From contig CAYYMI010000001.1 in NCBI GenBank assembly GCA_964472905.1, positions 1 through 64,000 of the forward strand: a DNA stretch of 64,000 bases. The letters are read 5' to 3'. Below are positions 26,363 to 35,956 of this stretch, one piece after another. Under the pieces are notes generated by a model. That model was not told the origin of the DNA, made no database searches, and saw only the letters and a program-made list of their open reading frames with translations. Source of the DNA: Hellea sp964472905 (lineage in GTDB: Bacteria > Pseudomonadota > Alphaproteobacteria > Caulobacterales > Maricaulaceae). The stretch's first letter is position 1, and each line of letters opens with the position of its first letter. A program made the translations under genes and the position numbers.

Positions 26363-27676
26363 CTACTCATACCTAAGGGCGTCAACAGGATCGACTTTAG
26401 ACGCGTTCAAAGCAGGGAAAAACGTTGCGGCCGCTGAAATTAAAAAGCCCCAAAAAGCGACACCAAAAACTTCTGACCAGACGATTTTAGCCGGTATGCC
26501 CCCTGACATTCCATAAACATCAGCTGGGAAAAGTTCAGTGCCCGTCACTGTTTCTATAATCCACTGGATACCTCCAATATTGACACAAAATAAGATACCA
26601 AGAATAAGGCCAGCAAAAGTTCCTAAAATGCCGACCATAGCTCCGCACATAAAGAATATTCGCAGAATTCCTCCACGGGTTGCGCCGATAGTCCTCAGAA
26701 TAGCGATGTCTTTTGATTTGTTCTTCACCAACATAATCATCGAAGCTAACACTGGGAATGCAGCAATAATGACAACAATCATGAATATAAACCGCATGGC
26801 AATTTGTTCAGTCCGTAATGCCGTAGCAGTTGTCGCGTTTCTATCTTTCCAGGTCGATAAAAATACGGGCTCTTGAGACGCTTCTGAAACCAAATCACTC
26901 ATCTGATCAAGAGCGTCGGGGTCTTTTAGTCTGAGCTGAATTTCACCCGTAACTTGTCCGCCTTCGAAAAGCTGAGTGGCTTGATCAAAGCCCATATATA
27001 TATAGGTCTGATCTGTTACAAATAACCCGACTTCGAAAATAGCACCAATCGTGTAAACCTTTTTAACGGGTACAGGTCCTGTAATCGTTTGCCTGGTTCG
27101 CGGTGAAAAGATCAGCAATTTGTCCCCAACCGTTAAGCCCAATCCACTGGCTAATACTGCGCCAACTGCAATTTGATTTTCAGAGCCTCGACCTTGTCCA
27201 AAAAACTCTAAGCTTCCTAGTTGAACGCTATTTGCAATCAACTCATAATTTTGGAGGTTTTCTGTCGAAATACCGATAACCTGAGCCAAAGCAAACTGAC
27301 CATTGGCTTGTACACCAGTATAGTTTTGAGTGAATTGAAAGGCCTCATCCACCCCTTCAACATCTGCCAGACGGCTGGCTAATTGCCGAACACTTTCGGG
27401 CGTCGGTTTTGGTGAGCTTGAAGCGACATACATATGTCCTTCTGAGCCAACAGTTAGACGGATCATATCGGAACGAAAGCCGTTCATAATCGACATAATT
27501 ATAATCATGGCCGCAATAGCGAGCATAATACAAATAAATGAAATTGCCGCGATTAACCCGACGCCCCCTTGGTTTTTCTTAGCTCTAAGATAGCGCATAG
27601 CAATCATGCGCTCGACACCGCCAAAAGGCTTGTTTTGCTTGCCTTCGTAAGCTGTTATCTCAGAATGAGCATTCAC
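26363..27676 (-). CDS. lolC: lipoprotein-releasing ABC transporter, permease (LolC/LolE type)
   Basis: Inner-membrane partner of LolD with the MacB/FtsX architecture: one helix near 38-62, a large periplasmic domain, and three C-terminal helices. The MIAMRYLRAKK start of the membrane domain and NKSKDIAILRTIGATRGGI cytoplasmic loop are typical. Only one permease gene is present, as in organisms where a single LolC/E-like protein forms the complex. The 437-residue reading uses a GTG at 27676 immediately after the proS stop; a later start near residue 24 is conceivable. Confidence 0.92.
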   Translation of the reverse strand: MNAHSEITAYEGKQNKPFGGVERMIAMRYLRAKKNQGGVGLIAAISFICIMLAIAAMIIIMSIMNGFRSDMIRLTVGSEGHMYVASSSPKPTPESVRQLASRLADVEGVDEAFQFTQNYTGVQANGQFALAQVIGISTENLQNYELIANSVQLGSLEFFGQGRGSENQIAVGAVLASGLGLTVGDKLLIFSPRTRQTITGPVPVKKVYTIGAIFEVGLFVTDQTYIYMGFDQATQLFEGGQVTGEIQLRLKDPDALDQMSDLVSEASQEPVFLSTWKDRNATTATALRTEQIAMRFIFMIVVIIAAFPVLASMIMLVKNKSKDIAILRTIGATRGGILRIFFMCGAMVGILGTFAGLILGILFCVNIGGIQWIIETVTGTELFPADVYGMSGGIPAKIVWSEVFGVAFWGFLISAAATFFPALNASKVDPVDALRYE

Positions 27677-29008
27677 CTAAATAACACCCTCGTATTCAGA
27701 TATAACAAAGTTTATGGCCTCAGTCGGCGATAGGTTCTGACGTTCTCCAGTTGCGCGGGTTTTAACTTCAACGATACCCTCCTTAAGACCTCTAGGTCCA
27801 ACAACTAATTGATAAGGAAGTCCTATCAAATCCATTCTAGCAAATTTCTGGCCGCCGCGATCATTCTTATCATCATAAAGAGGATCAACACCTGCAGCTG
27901 ACAGTTTTTGATATAAATCCTCACATGCCGCGTCAGCTTCGTTATCTCCAGATTTAAGATTGATAATACCGGCCCCAAATGGCGTCACTGATTTTGGCCA
28001 AACAATTCCGTTATCATCATGGCTGGCCTCGATAATGCCGCCAACAAGACGAGACACCCCAACTCCGTAGGATCCCATCATGACGTTAACATTTTTACCA
28101 TCTGGCCCAGTCACTTGGGCTTTCATAGGAGCAGAGTATTTATCACCAAAATAGAATATATGTCCTACTTCAATACCGCGGGCAGATAATTGCTTATCAG
28201 CAGGTACTTTGGCAAATTCATCTGCATCGTGTTTCTCATCGGTAGCTGCATATAGAGATGTGCGTTCATCAAAAACGGCTTTTAACTCATCCTTCGTCTC
28301 AAAATATCCTGGGGCTGGCATATCAACGAGGTCTTTATGGCAAAACACTTCGCTCTCGCCAGTCTCTGCCAAAATAAGAAACTCATGAGATAAATCCCCC
28401 CCAATTGGCCCAGTATCAGCCCGCATGGGGACAGCTTTCAGTCCTAATCTCGCATAGGTATTCAGATAAGCCACGAATTGTCTGTAGTAAGTTAGCCTTG
28501 CAGCCTCGGGGTCGACATCAAAGCTATAGGCATCTTTCATCAAAAACTCGCGTCCGCGCATAACACCAAACCGTGGGCGTCTTTCATCTCTGAACTTCCA
28601 TTGAATATGATAAAGACTTTGCGGTAAGTCCTTGTAAGACCTCACATATGAGCGGAACATGTCGGTAATCATATCTTCATTTGTGGGGCCAAACAGAAGC
28701 TCTCTATCGCCACGATCGGTTATCCGGAGCATTTCCGGACCATAGGCATCATAGCGTCCTGTTTCTTTCCAGTGATTAGCTGATTGAATTGTTGGCATCA
28801 GCATTTCAACAGCGCCCGCTTTATTCTGTTCTTCCCGAACAATCTGTTCGATTTTTTTCAAGACTTTAAACCCGAGCGGCAGCCAAATATAAATGCCTGC
28901 GCTATCTTGCTTTACCATTCCGGCGCGCAACATATATCTATGGGACGCAATCGTCGCATCCGCTGGCGTTTCCTTCAAAAGCGGTAGGAAATAGTTAGAA
29001 AGGCGCAT
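27677..29008 (-). CDS. proS: prolyl-tRNA synthetase, short type lacking the insertion editing domain
   Basis: Class II aminoacyl-tRNA synthetase that charges tRNA-Pro. The 443 residues begin RLSNYFLPLLKETPADA and include motif 2 (FRDERRPRFGVMRGREFLMKD is read in two parts near 138-158) and motif 3 around GSYGVGVSRLVGG. It lacks the roughly 180-residue INS domain that deacylates Ala-tRNA-Pro in the long bacterial form, as is usual in alphaproteobacteria. A separate ProX-type editing protein is encoded at 54984-55490 and could supply that function in trans. Confidence 0.95.
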   Translation of the reverse strand: MRLSNYFLPLLKETPADATIASHRYMLRAGMVKQDSAGIYIWLPLGFKVLKKIEQIVREEQNKAGAVEMLMPTIQSANHWKETGRYDAYGPEMLRITDRGDRELLFGPTNEDMITDMFRSYVRSYKDLPQSLYHIQWKFRDERRPRFGVMRGREFLMKDAYSFDVDPEAARLTYYRQFVAYLNTYARLGLKAVPMRADTGPIGGDLSHEFLILAETGESEVFCHKDLVDMPAPGYFETKDELKAVFDERTSLYAATDEKHDADEFAKVPADKQLSARGIEVGHIFYFGDKYSAPMKAQVTGPDGKNVNVMMGSYGVGVSRLVGGIIEASHDDNGIVWPKSVTPFGAGIINLKSGDNEADAACEDLYQKLSAAGVDPLYDDKNDRGGQKFARMDLIGLPYQLVVGPRGLKEGIVEVKTRATGERQNLSPTEAINFVISEYEGVI

Positions 29009-29084
29009 TGAATAGAATCCGTTACAATTTGAAATATAGGCTTAAACACTTGTAAGGGATGCCACAAGTTCGCGTGTGAGTGGA

Positions 29085-29357
29085 TTACGTTTTATTTAAT
29101 CCCAAAATACTTGCCATTTGATCCCAGCTTATCACCCCAGACCAAATAATAATTGAAACCACAAGCCATATCACGCTCGCAACTATCGTCGTTAGTTTGA
29201 ACTTATTTTTAATATTAGAGTCTACAGGTGCCCCAGGCTCTGATCCTTCTACGACCTGCCCTGCCTCAGCTTGCCCCCGAACGCCTAAAGGTAGAACGAT
29301 AAATAGCGTCATCCACCAAATCAGAAGATATGACACAAAGAGAGAGAATGGAGACAT
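29085..29357 (-). CDS. DUF1467 family small membrane protein
   Basis: The 90-residue protein has two predicted membrane helices (about 5-25 and 57-77) joined by an acidic, glycine-rich loop. The family is widespread in alphaproteobacteria next to mce and proS, as here, and has no known function. The ATG is directly adjacent to the mce stop codon (TAG ending at 29358), suggesting coupled translation. Confidence 0.85.
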   Translation of the reverse strand: MSPFSLFVSYLLIWWMTLFIVLPLGVRGQAEAGQVVEGSEPGAPVDSNIKNKFKLTTIVASVIWLVVSIIIWSGVISWDQMASILGLNKT

Positions 29358-29789
29358 CTAATGCCCATCACCTTTGGGAGTTTCCATTAATTCTATCAAT
29401 ATCCCTCCAGCATCGGCCGGATGAAGAAAAACTACGGGAGTCCCGTGTGCGCCAATACGGGGCTCGTTCAAAACGCGCATACCTTTTTTTGCCATCTCAA
29501 GACTAGCTGCATTAATATCTTTAACTTCAAAACAAATATGATGCTGACCACCTTTAGGATTTTTCTCTAAAAATTTCGTAATAGGCGAATTGTCCCCATA
29601 AGGCTGTATCAATTCAACCTGGCCGCTCGGTAGGTTCACAAAGGCATAAGTCACACCTTGCAGTGGCAAATCTTGTGGCTGAGTTATATCAGTCACACCA
29701 AATACATCGCGGTACATGGCTATGGCGGCTTCTATATCGGGAACCGCAACGCCAATATGATTTAATGGTCCGAGAAAACTATCATACAT
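29358..29789 (-). CDS. mce: methylmalonyl-CoA epimerase
   Basis: Small VOC-fold metalloenzyme (143 residues) that interconverts the two methylmalonyl-CoA epimers in propionyl-CoA use. The N-terminal LNHIGVAVPDIEAA has the first metal His, GGQHHICFEVKDI the second, and the C-terminal GILIELME the Glu ligand. Propionyl-CoA can arise from DMSP cleavage as well as from amino acids and odd-chain fatty acids, but the gene's position beside rnj is a common core arrangement, so no special link is implied. Confidence 0.9.
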   Translation of the reverse strand: MYDSFLGPLNHIGVAVPDIEAAIAMYRDVFGVTDITQPQDLPLQGVTYAFVNLPSGQVELIQPYGDNSPITKFLEKNPKGGQHHICFEVKDINAASLEMAKKGMRVLNEPRIGAHGTPVVFLHPADAGGILIELMETPKGDGH

Positions 29790-29790
29790 A

Positions 29791-31476
29791 TCACTTTACC
29801 TTATGCGCTGTAACTTCAACGTGGGTTCTTTTTCCCGTATAGTTCTTCACAAATCTCTTAACTTTAGATCGAAGGCGATCTTCAATTAAATCCTCATCTT
29901 TTCGTGCCTTCGGGCTCATACCTTCAAAAACATCTTCGGCTTCGTCAGCAACGCTATCAATCATATCTTCAAGTATCTTACCCTCCCGCCCTTCAGGAAA
30001 GCCGGATATACGCACCTCTGGCCCGCTAATGAGACGCCCCTTACTGCTAACAACAAGGCTAACCGACACATGACCAGCATAGGCCATTTTCTTTCTAAGC
30101 CTTAGCCCTTCATCATTATCAGCAATTATTGCATGTCCATCTTGATGAAGCCTTCCCGATGGAACGATATCAATTATAGCAGGGCCCTTATCTGATAACA
30201 TTATCATTTCGCCATTACGCGGCGCGATAGAAAATTTCGGACTCAATGATTTTGCAAGCTTTGCATGCTCAAGCAAATGTCTTCTTTCACCATGCACTGG
30301 GACAGCAATTTTTGGCCTTACCCACTTATACATTTGTTTTAGTTCTTCACGGCAAGGATGCCCCGATACATGAATAGGCCGCATTTTTTCTGTTATAATA
30401 TCAACACCATCATCAGCCAAAGCGTTTTGCAAGGCAAATATACCTTTTTCATTCCCAGGGATAATTTTTGATGAGAAAATAACGACATCGCCTTTATGAA
30501 ACTTTACTGAGCGGTGCTCACCAGCTGCGATACGTGATAAGGCTGCCCGCGGTTCTCCCTGACTGCCCGTACAAAGGTATAACACATGAGCCGCCGGCAT
30601 GCTTTGCGCTTCATCTTCACTGAGCAAAGCTCCAATATTTTCGAGCAATCCAATTGATTTTGCTGCTGCCGTCATTCGCCGCATAGAACGACCGACAAGG
30701 CAAACGCTGCGGTCATTAGCTTTTGCTGCCATCATGACAGATTCTAACCGCGCCACATTGGAAGCAAAAGACGCAACGGCGACCCCCTTGCCTGCATACT
30801 CTCCAATTAACTTGACTAACTCCTCACGGACGCCCTCTTCACTGCCTGCAAAACCGGGTGAGAAAACATTCGTACTGTCACAAATCATGGCCAAAATGCC
30901 TTCATCGCCAACAGCTTTTAGGGCCTTGGAGTCAACGGGTTCCCCAATTTGTGGGGCCTCATCAATTTTCCAATCCCCTGTATGCAGGATAGTTCCAAGC
31001 TCAGTTCGGATAGCCAAAGCATTAGGCTCTGCGATAGAATGAGTCATTGTGATCATTTCAAAATCAAATGGCCCGAGCGAAAACTTACCCTTAAGCGGCA
31101 CTTCATGAAGTTCGACGTCATCTAGTAAATCAAATTCTGAAAGGCGGTCTTTGACCAGGTACATTGTGAAAGGTGTTGCATAAACAGGGCATTTTAACTG
31201 CGGCCATAATCGCCCCAATGCACCCATGTGATCTTCATGAGCATGCGTTAAAACAATGCCCAGAAGGTTATCTCTATGCTCTACAATAAACTCAATATCT
31301 GGCATTATTATTTCAACACCTGGTGTATCAGCACCGCCAAATGTAACGCCTATATCAACAATCACCCATTTTCTGTTATCTGCTGGGCCAAAACCAAATA
31401 GATTAAGATTCATCCCAACTTCACCGCACCCTCCTAGCGGCAGAAAAACAAGTTCATTTTTAGGATGGGAGGCCAT
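29791..31476 (-). CDS. rnj: ribonuclease J
   Basis: Metallo-beta-lactamase/beta-CASP ribonuclease with 5' exonuclease and endonuclease activity in RNA maturation and decay. The zinc motif THAHEDHMGA gives His78, His80, Asp82 and His83; the beta-CASP part contains CTGSQGEPRAALSRIA and the later HVSGHPCREEL. The 561 residues include the C-terminal domain. It starts directly after the coaX stop and overlaps nothing, fitting one transcript with its neighbours. Confidence 0.94.
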   Translation of the reverse strand: MASHPKNELVFLPLGGCGEVGMNLNLFGFGPADNRKWVIVDIGVTFGGADTPGVEIIMPDIEFIVEHRDNLLGIVLTHAHEDHMGALGRLWPQLKCPVYATPFTMYLVKDRLSEFDLLDDVELHEVPLKGKFSLGPFDFEMITMTHSIAEPNALAIRTELGTILHTGDWKIDEAPQIGEPVDSKALKAVGDEGILAMICDSTNVFSPGFAGSEEGVREELVKLIGEYAGKGVAVASFASNVARLESVMMAAKANDRSVCLVGRSMRRMTAAAKSIGLLENIGALLSEDEAQSMPAAHVLYLCTGSQGEPRAALSRIAAGEHRSVKFHKGDVVIFSSKIIPGNEKGIFALQNALADDGVDIITEKMRPIHVSGHPCREELKQMYKWVRPKIAVPVHGERRHLLEHAKLAKSLSPKFSIAPRNGEMIMLSDKGPAIIDIVPSGRLHQDGHAIIADNDEGLRLRKKMAYAGHVSVSLVVSSKGRLISGPEVRISGFPEGREGKILEDMIDSVADEAEDVFEGMSPKARKDEDLIEDRLRSKVKRFVKNYTGKRTHVEVTAHKVK

Positions 31477-32244
31477 CTATTTATTTAATCGCCCAATCTC
31501 TAAAAGACCATCAATCGTCAGATTGCTGTCGTAATGCTCAATTGTGCGCGATGCACCTTCAAATAATGAAGCTACTCCACCAGTTCCGATAACCGTGAAA
31601 CTGCGCTTCTCCTCTTCAATTATTCTCTCGACCAAACCATCAATCAATCCAATATAGCCCCAAAATATTCCTGATTGCATGGCTGAGACAGTACTATGCC
31701 CGACCACATTTTCAGGCCGCCTTATTTCTATACGAGGCAATTGCGCAGCGGCCTTATGTAAGGCTTTCACAGACAGATTTATCCCAGGAGAAATTATACC
31801 CCCTTCAAAATAACCATCCTCAGAAATAACATCAAATGTCGTCGCGGTGCCGCTATCAATAATAATGAGATTACCTTTATATCGCTTCATAGCGCCTAAA
31901 GCTGTAACTAATCTGTCAGCTCCAACCTCTTTTGGATTCACATTGCGAATACCAATTCCAATTTTAACGCCCTCTTCTCCGATTATAATCGGATCTACAT
32001 TTAGATGTCGGCGTGATAAATTGCGCATATTAAATAAAGATTGCGGCACCACAGTCGAAATGACACATTCGGAAATATCCTGAAAACTCAGGTCTTGCAT
32101 CATCAGCAATTGATGAAACCAAACCGCATATTCATCTGCTGTACGTGTCGCATTTGTGGCGATGCGCCACTCAACAATCCACTCTTTCCCATCATGGATA
32201 GCAAAAAGCGTATTTGTATTCCCTGTGTCTATCGCGAGTAACAT
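31477..32244 (-). CDS. coaX: type III pantothenate kinase
   Basis: Catalyses the first step of coenzyme A synthesis. The ASKHA-fold motifs are clear: LLAIDTGNTNTLFA at the N-terminus (phosphate 1), GADRLVTALGA, and IDSGTATTFDVI (phosphate 2). Length is the normal 255 residues. It is immediately followed by rnj and preceded by birA with no spacing, as in many alphaproteobacteria. Confidence 0.95.
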   Translation of the reverse strand: MLLAIDTGNTNTLFAIHDGKEWIVEWRIATNATRTADEYAVWFHQLLMMQDLSFQDISECVISTVVPQSLFNMRNLSRRHLNVDPIIIGEEGVKIGIGIRNVNPKEVGADRLVTALGAMKRYKGNLIIIDSGTATTFDVISEDGYFEGGIISPGINLSVKALHKAAAQLPRIEIRRPENVVGHSTVSAMQSGIFWGYIGLIDGLVERIIEEEKRSFTVIGTGGVASLFEGASRTIEHYDSNLTIDGLLEIGRLNK

Positions 32245-33018
32245 TTAGGCTCCACCGTCACGAAAGAACACATCTCCAGCGTGAACGTGTCTTATCGTGC
32301 CATTCTCAAGCCGAACACGCAACGCTCCATTTTCATCGAGGCTAAGGGCATGACCTGAGAATTTTTCTTTATGCAGATTTACAGTTACCCTTCCTGGAAT
32401 ATTATAGGCACGCGACAGCCAAGCCTCAGATATAGGATCAAACCCTTGGTTTAAAGCTATTTGACGCCAATGATCGAACCGAGCTGCAAGACTGGCAAGC
32501 ACTGTATCTGGTCCTGAAATAATGGGCTCCGCAACATTAAGTCTGGCAGGATCAATATGTTCTAAAAGATGTGTAGCTGGAAAATCCGTCTGTTGCGGAT
32601 GAGAAGTCAGATTAATCCCAATACCAATTACAAACCAACCATCTCCACCTTCAAGTAGAATTCCTGATGTTTTTTTGGCATCAACCAATACATCATTGGG
32701 CCATTTTAGTTTGATTTTTATTTTGGGGATATAATCTTCAAGACACTCAGCAACTGCCAAAGCTGCAACAAAGCTCATCTGCGCGGCTTCTTGTAATGTC
32801 CCTTTATGAGGATACAGGCCTGAGCAATATAAGTTACCGGTTTTAGATATCCATTCTCTGCCGCGTCGACCACGGCCTTTGGTTTGATGATCTGCGCGAA
32901 CCCATAATGGGCCTTTTTCACCTGTCTTTGCTAAACGCTTTGCTTCCGCATTTGTAGAATCGACCTGATCTAGAGTTACAAATTTCAATTTAGAATAAGC
33001 TTGCAGCCGCTTGCGCAA
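32245..33018 (-). CDS. birA: biotin-[acetyl-CoA-carboxylase] ligase (no DNA-binding domain)
   Basis: Attaches biotin to carboxylase carrier proteins. The catalytic loop GRGRRGREW and the KLKWPNDVLV and GGDGWFVIGIGINL motifs are present. The 257-residue form lacks the N-terminal winged helix of E. coli BirA, so it should not act as the biotin repressor. The reading begins with a TTG at 33018 with AAGG five nt upstream and lies 29 nt inside the end of nuoN; a few residues further in, another TTG is possible. Confidence 0.91.
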   Translation of the reverse strand: MRKRLQAYSKLKFVTLDQVDSTNAEAKRLAKTGEKGPLWVRADHQTKGRGRRGREWISKTGNLYCSGLYPHKGTLQEAAQMSFVAALAVAECLEDYIPKIKIKLKWPNDVLVDAKKTSGILLEGGDGWFVIGIGINLTSHPQQTDFPATHLLEHIDPARLNVAEPIISGPDTVLASLAARFDHWRQIALNQGFDPISEAWLSRAYNIPGRVTVNLHKEKFSGHALSLDENGALRVRLENGTIRHVHAGDVFFRDGGA

Positions 33019-34423
33019 TAATACCTTGAGAGCGAACGGCTAAAAATGGCAAAAGAAAGAGAGGAAAAACTAAGAGAACAGAAATTGTCGATAATCCTCG
33101 AAGCGTCTTAGGCGCTTGTACAAATTCATTTTCAGCTTCCTCAAACCACATCGTCTTGATGAGACGTAGATAGTAAAAAGCACCGATAACTGAGGCGATT
33201 AACGCTAAGACAACAAGCCATGTTAAGCCGGTTTCCATTGCCGGAAGGAAGGCGAATAATTTCCCAAAGAAACCTAAGAGCGGGGGTATACCCATGACCG
33301 AAAACATGAACATGCTGAGGATTATTGCCAATGATTTATTCGATTTAGAGAGGCCAGCGAGATCTGAGATTTGCTCGACCATGCCATTTCTAATTCGCAT
33401 CTGTAAAATACAGGCGAATATTCCAATGACCGTTATTACGTAAATACTCATAAATATGAGCATCCCTTTAACACCTGCCATGGTTCCTGCAGCTAGAGGA
33501 ACTAATGCATACCCCATATTGGCAATAGAGGAATAAGCCATGAGGCGCTTAATATTTGTTTGAGCCAAGGCCCCTATAGCCCCAACAAACATTGAGAGTA
33601 CGGCTAGAACGATAATCACCTGCTGCCACTGCGTAATAATATCTCCAAACGGTCCAATCACAAGACGGGCGATAAGAGCCATAGCCGCAAATTTTGGCGC
33701 AGCCGCAAAGAATCCTGTGACGGGCGTAGGCGAGCCTTCATAAACGTCTGGCGTCCACATATGAAACGGCGCCGCAGAAATTTTAAACGCAAGGCCGCAC
33801 AATAAGAAAACCATACCTGCAATTATACCCGGCGTCGTTCCTGCTGAAACGACTTCAGCAATTCTTCCGAATTCCAAAGACCCCGTGAAACCATAAATCA
33901 ATGACGATCCGTAAAGCAGAAGGCCTGATGATATCGCGCCGAGCACAAAATACTTCAAGCCAGCCTCTGATGCCCGCAGGCTATCACGATTAAACGCAGC
34001 CATAACGTAGAGGGCCAAAGACTGTAACTCAATCCCGATATAAAGGGACAACAAACTATTGGCAGACACCATGATGGACATGCCTAAGACAGCGTAGAGC
34101 ACAAGAACAGAATACTCATATCGGTCCAATTTTTCAGTTTGGAAGTAAGACTTCGAAAACATCAAAGCCGCCGCCGCAGATAAGCCGAGGAACATATTTA
34201 CATAGTGACTGAAATTATTGACAAGCAATGCGCCTTTAAACGCTTCCCCTGAAGGTTGTCCGAGAATAAGGCCTATAAAGGCAAAAAGAACAAGCAGCCC
34301 AACAGCAATATACCGCACAAGAATAGAACGATCTTTGTCTTTAGAGACACCAAAGCCTAACAATAAAGAAGCCGTTACAGCCAATAGGAGTTGAGGCGCA
34401 AATAATGAAATCGTTTGCAACAT
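32990..34423 (-). CDS. nuoN: NADH-quinone oxidoreductase subunit N
   Basis: One of three antiporter-like proton-pumping membrane subunits of complex I. The 477-residue protein has about 14 helices with the conserved lysine helix region KYFVLGAISSGLLLYGSSL and AAPFHMWTPDVYEGSPTPVT. It is the last nuo gene, 2 nt after nuoM, and its end overlaps birA by 29 nt, tying birA-coaX-rnj to the nuo transcript. Confidence 0.95.
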   Translation of the reverse strand: MLQTISLFAPQLLLAVTASLLLGFGVSKDKDRSILVRYIAVGLLVLFAFIGLILGQPSGEAFKGALLVNNFSHYVNMFLGLSAAAALMFSKSYFQTEKLDRYEYSVLVLYAVLGMSIMVSANSLLSLYIGIELQSLALYVMAAFNRDSLRASEAGLKYFVLGAISSGLLLYGSSLIYGFTGSLEFGRIAEVVSAGTTPGIIAGMVFLLCGLAFKISAAPFHMWTPDVYEGSPTPVTGFFAAAPKFAAMALIARLVIGPFGDIITQWQQVIIVLAVLSMFVGAIGALAQTNIKRLMAYSSIANMGYALVPLAAGTMAGVKGMLIFMSIYVITVIGIFACILQMRIRNGMVEQISDLAGLSKSNKSLAIILSMFMFSVMGIPPLLGFFGKLFAFLPAMETGLTWLVVLALIASVIGAFYYLRLIKTMWFEEAENEFVQAPKTLRGLSTISVLLVFPLFLLPFLAVRSQGIIAQAAASLF

Positions 34424-34425
34424 GG

Positions 34426-35955
34426 CTACTGCCCTCCTGTTGCGGCAGAAAAATCAGCTATCAAGCTCTCTACGGACGCCGAGGTTATATCGGTGATAAG
34501 GGCTGGATAAACACCTAATACGATTGTCATGATGGCCAGCGGCGCAAGAACAACCCATTCTCTGCGAGTCATATCCGCAATCCCTTCCAGTTTTTCATTT
34601 GTTTGCTCTCCAAATATAACTTCTCGGTATAAGTGAAGCGCGTACATAGCGGATAAGATCATACCCAAAGCAGCACCAGCCGCTATCCATGGAGTAACTT
34701 GATAGGCCCCTATCATCGTCAAAATTTCGCCCACAAAACCAGACGTTCCCGGCAAACCGACATTAGCCATCGTGAAGAGCATGAAAAACGCTGCATAAAC
34801 GGGCATATGTTTTACCAGCCCGCCATAGAATGAAATTTCACGCGTATGCATACGGTCATAAATCACTCCGACGCAAAAGAATAACGCGCCTGAGATAACC
34901 CCATGAGACAACATCTGATAGATGCCGCCCTGAATACCTTGCATATTAAACGTGAAAATTCCCATGGTCACAAATCCCATATGGGCCACCGAAGAATAGG
35001 CGATGAGTTTCTTCATGTCATTCTGGCGATAAGCCACAAGCGATGTGTAAATGATAGCAATGACTGACATCCAGAAAATAATCGGCGCGAGCTCTAATGA
35101 TGCATTCGGAAACATAGGAAGTGAAAAACGGAGGAAGCCATACCCCCCCAATTTAAGCAAGATACCCGCCAGAATAACCGACCCCGCTGTTGGCGCTTCA
35201 ACGTGAGCATCAGGTAGCCATGTATGAACTGGCCACATCGGCATTTTGACGGCGAAACTGGCAAAGAAGGCGAGCCATAAGCATGTCTGCGCGCCGCCAG
35301 GTATTTCCAGCTCGTTCATTAGAACCCGCATATCTGTCGTAGGAGACCCTAGCTGTTGGCCACTAAAGTTATAAATCCATAAAATAGCTGCTAACATCAA
35401 CACGGAGCCTAGAAGCGTATAGAGGAAGAATTTATAACTCGCATAAACACGGTTCTTTCCACCCCAAACACCGATAATAATAAACATCGGGATAAGGACT
35501 GCTTCGAAGAACAAGTAGAATAATATCAAATCAAGCGAGACAAAAACGCCAATCATCAAGGTTTCTAGAATTAGAAACGCGACCATATATTCCAGCATCC
35601 TTGATTTTATCGATCGCTCGCTCGCAATTATACAAAGCGGTGTCAAAAATGCTGTTAAAAGAATAAATAGAATTGAAATTCCATCGACTCCAACGCGGTA
35701 TTCAATACCGCCCCCAAGCCATGGTGTTTCTTGAACAAATTGAAAGCCTGATTTGGCACTATCAAATTCAAATGTGAGCAAGAGCGATAGCAAGAACACA
35801 GCACCGGATACCACTAGCGCAACGCGGGGAGCATTTTTATCAAGTTGTTCACGGCCAGCCTCTCCGCCGAATTTAGCCGCGCCAGCTAAAATTAATGCGC
35901 CAAAGAGTGGGATGAATGTGATCAAAGACAAAATGGGAATGCTGTCAAAAAACAT
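34426..35955 (-). CDS. nuoM: NADH-quinone oxidoreductase subunit M
   Basis: Antiporter-like proton-pumping subunit of complex I with about 14 membrane helices in 509 residues. The conserved helix-breaking segment MPMWPVHTWLPDAHVEAPT and the lysine in KKLIAYSSVAHMGFV identify it as the NuoM type rather than L or N. It sits between nuoL (1 nt) and nuoN (2 nt) in the standard order. Confidence 0.95.
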   Translation of the reverse strand: MFFDSIPILSLITFIPLFGALILAGAAKFGGEAGREQLDKNAPRVALVVSGAVFLLSLLLTFEFDSAKSGFQFVQETPWLGGGIEYRVGVDGISILFILLTAFLTPLCIIASERSIKSRMLEYMVAFLILETLMIGVFVSLDLILFYLFFEAVLIPMFIIIGVWGGKNRVYASYKFFLYTLLGSVLMLAAILWIYNFSGQQLGSPTTDMRVLMNELEIPGGAQTCLWLAFFASFAVKMPMWPVHTWLPDAHVEAPTAGSVILAGILLKLGGYGFLRFSLPMFPNASLELAPIIFWMSVIAIIYTSLVAYRQNDMKKLIAYSSVAHMGFVTMGIFTFNMQGIQGGIYQMLSHGVISGALFFCVGVIYDRMHTREISFYGGLVKHMPVYAAFFMLFTMANVGLPGTSGFVGEILTMIGAYQVTPWIAAGAALGMILSAMYALHLYREVIFGEQTNEKLEGIADMTRREWVVLAPLAIMTIVLGVYPALITDITSASVESLIADFSAATGGQ

Positions 35956-35956
35956 A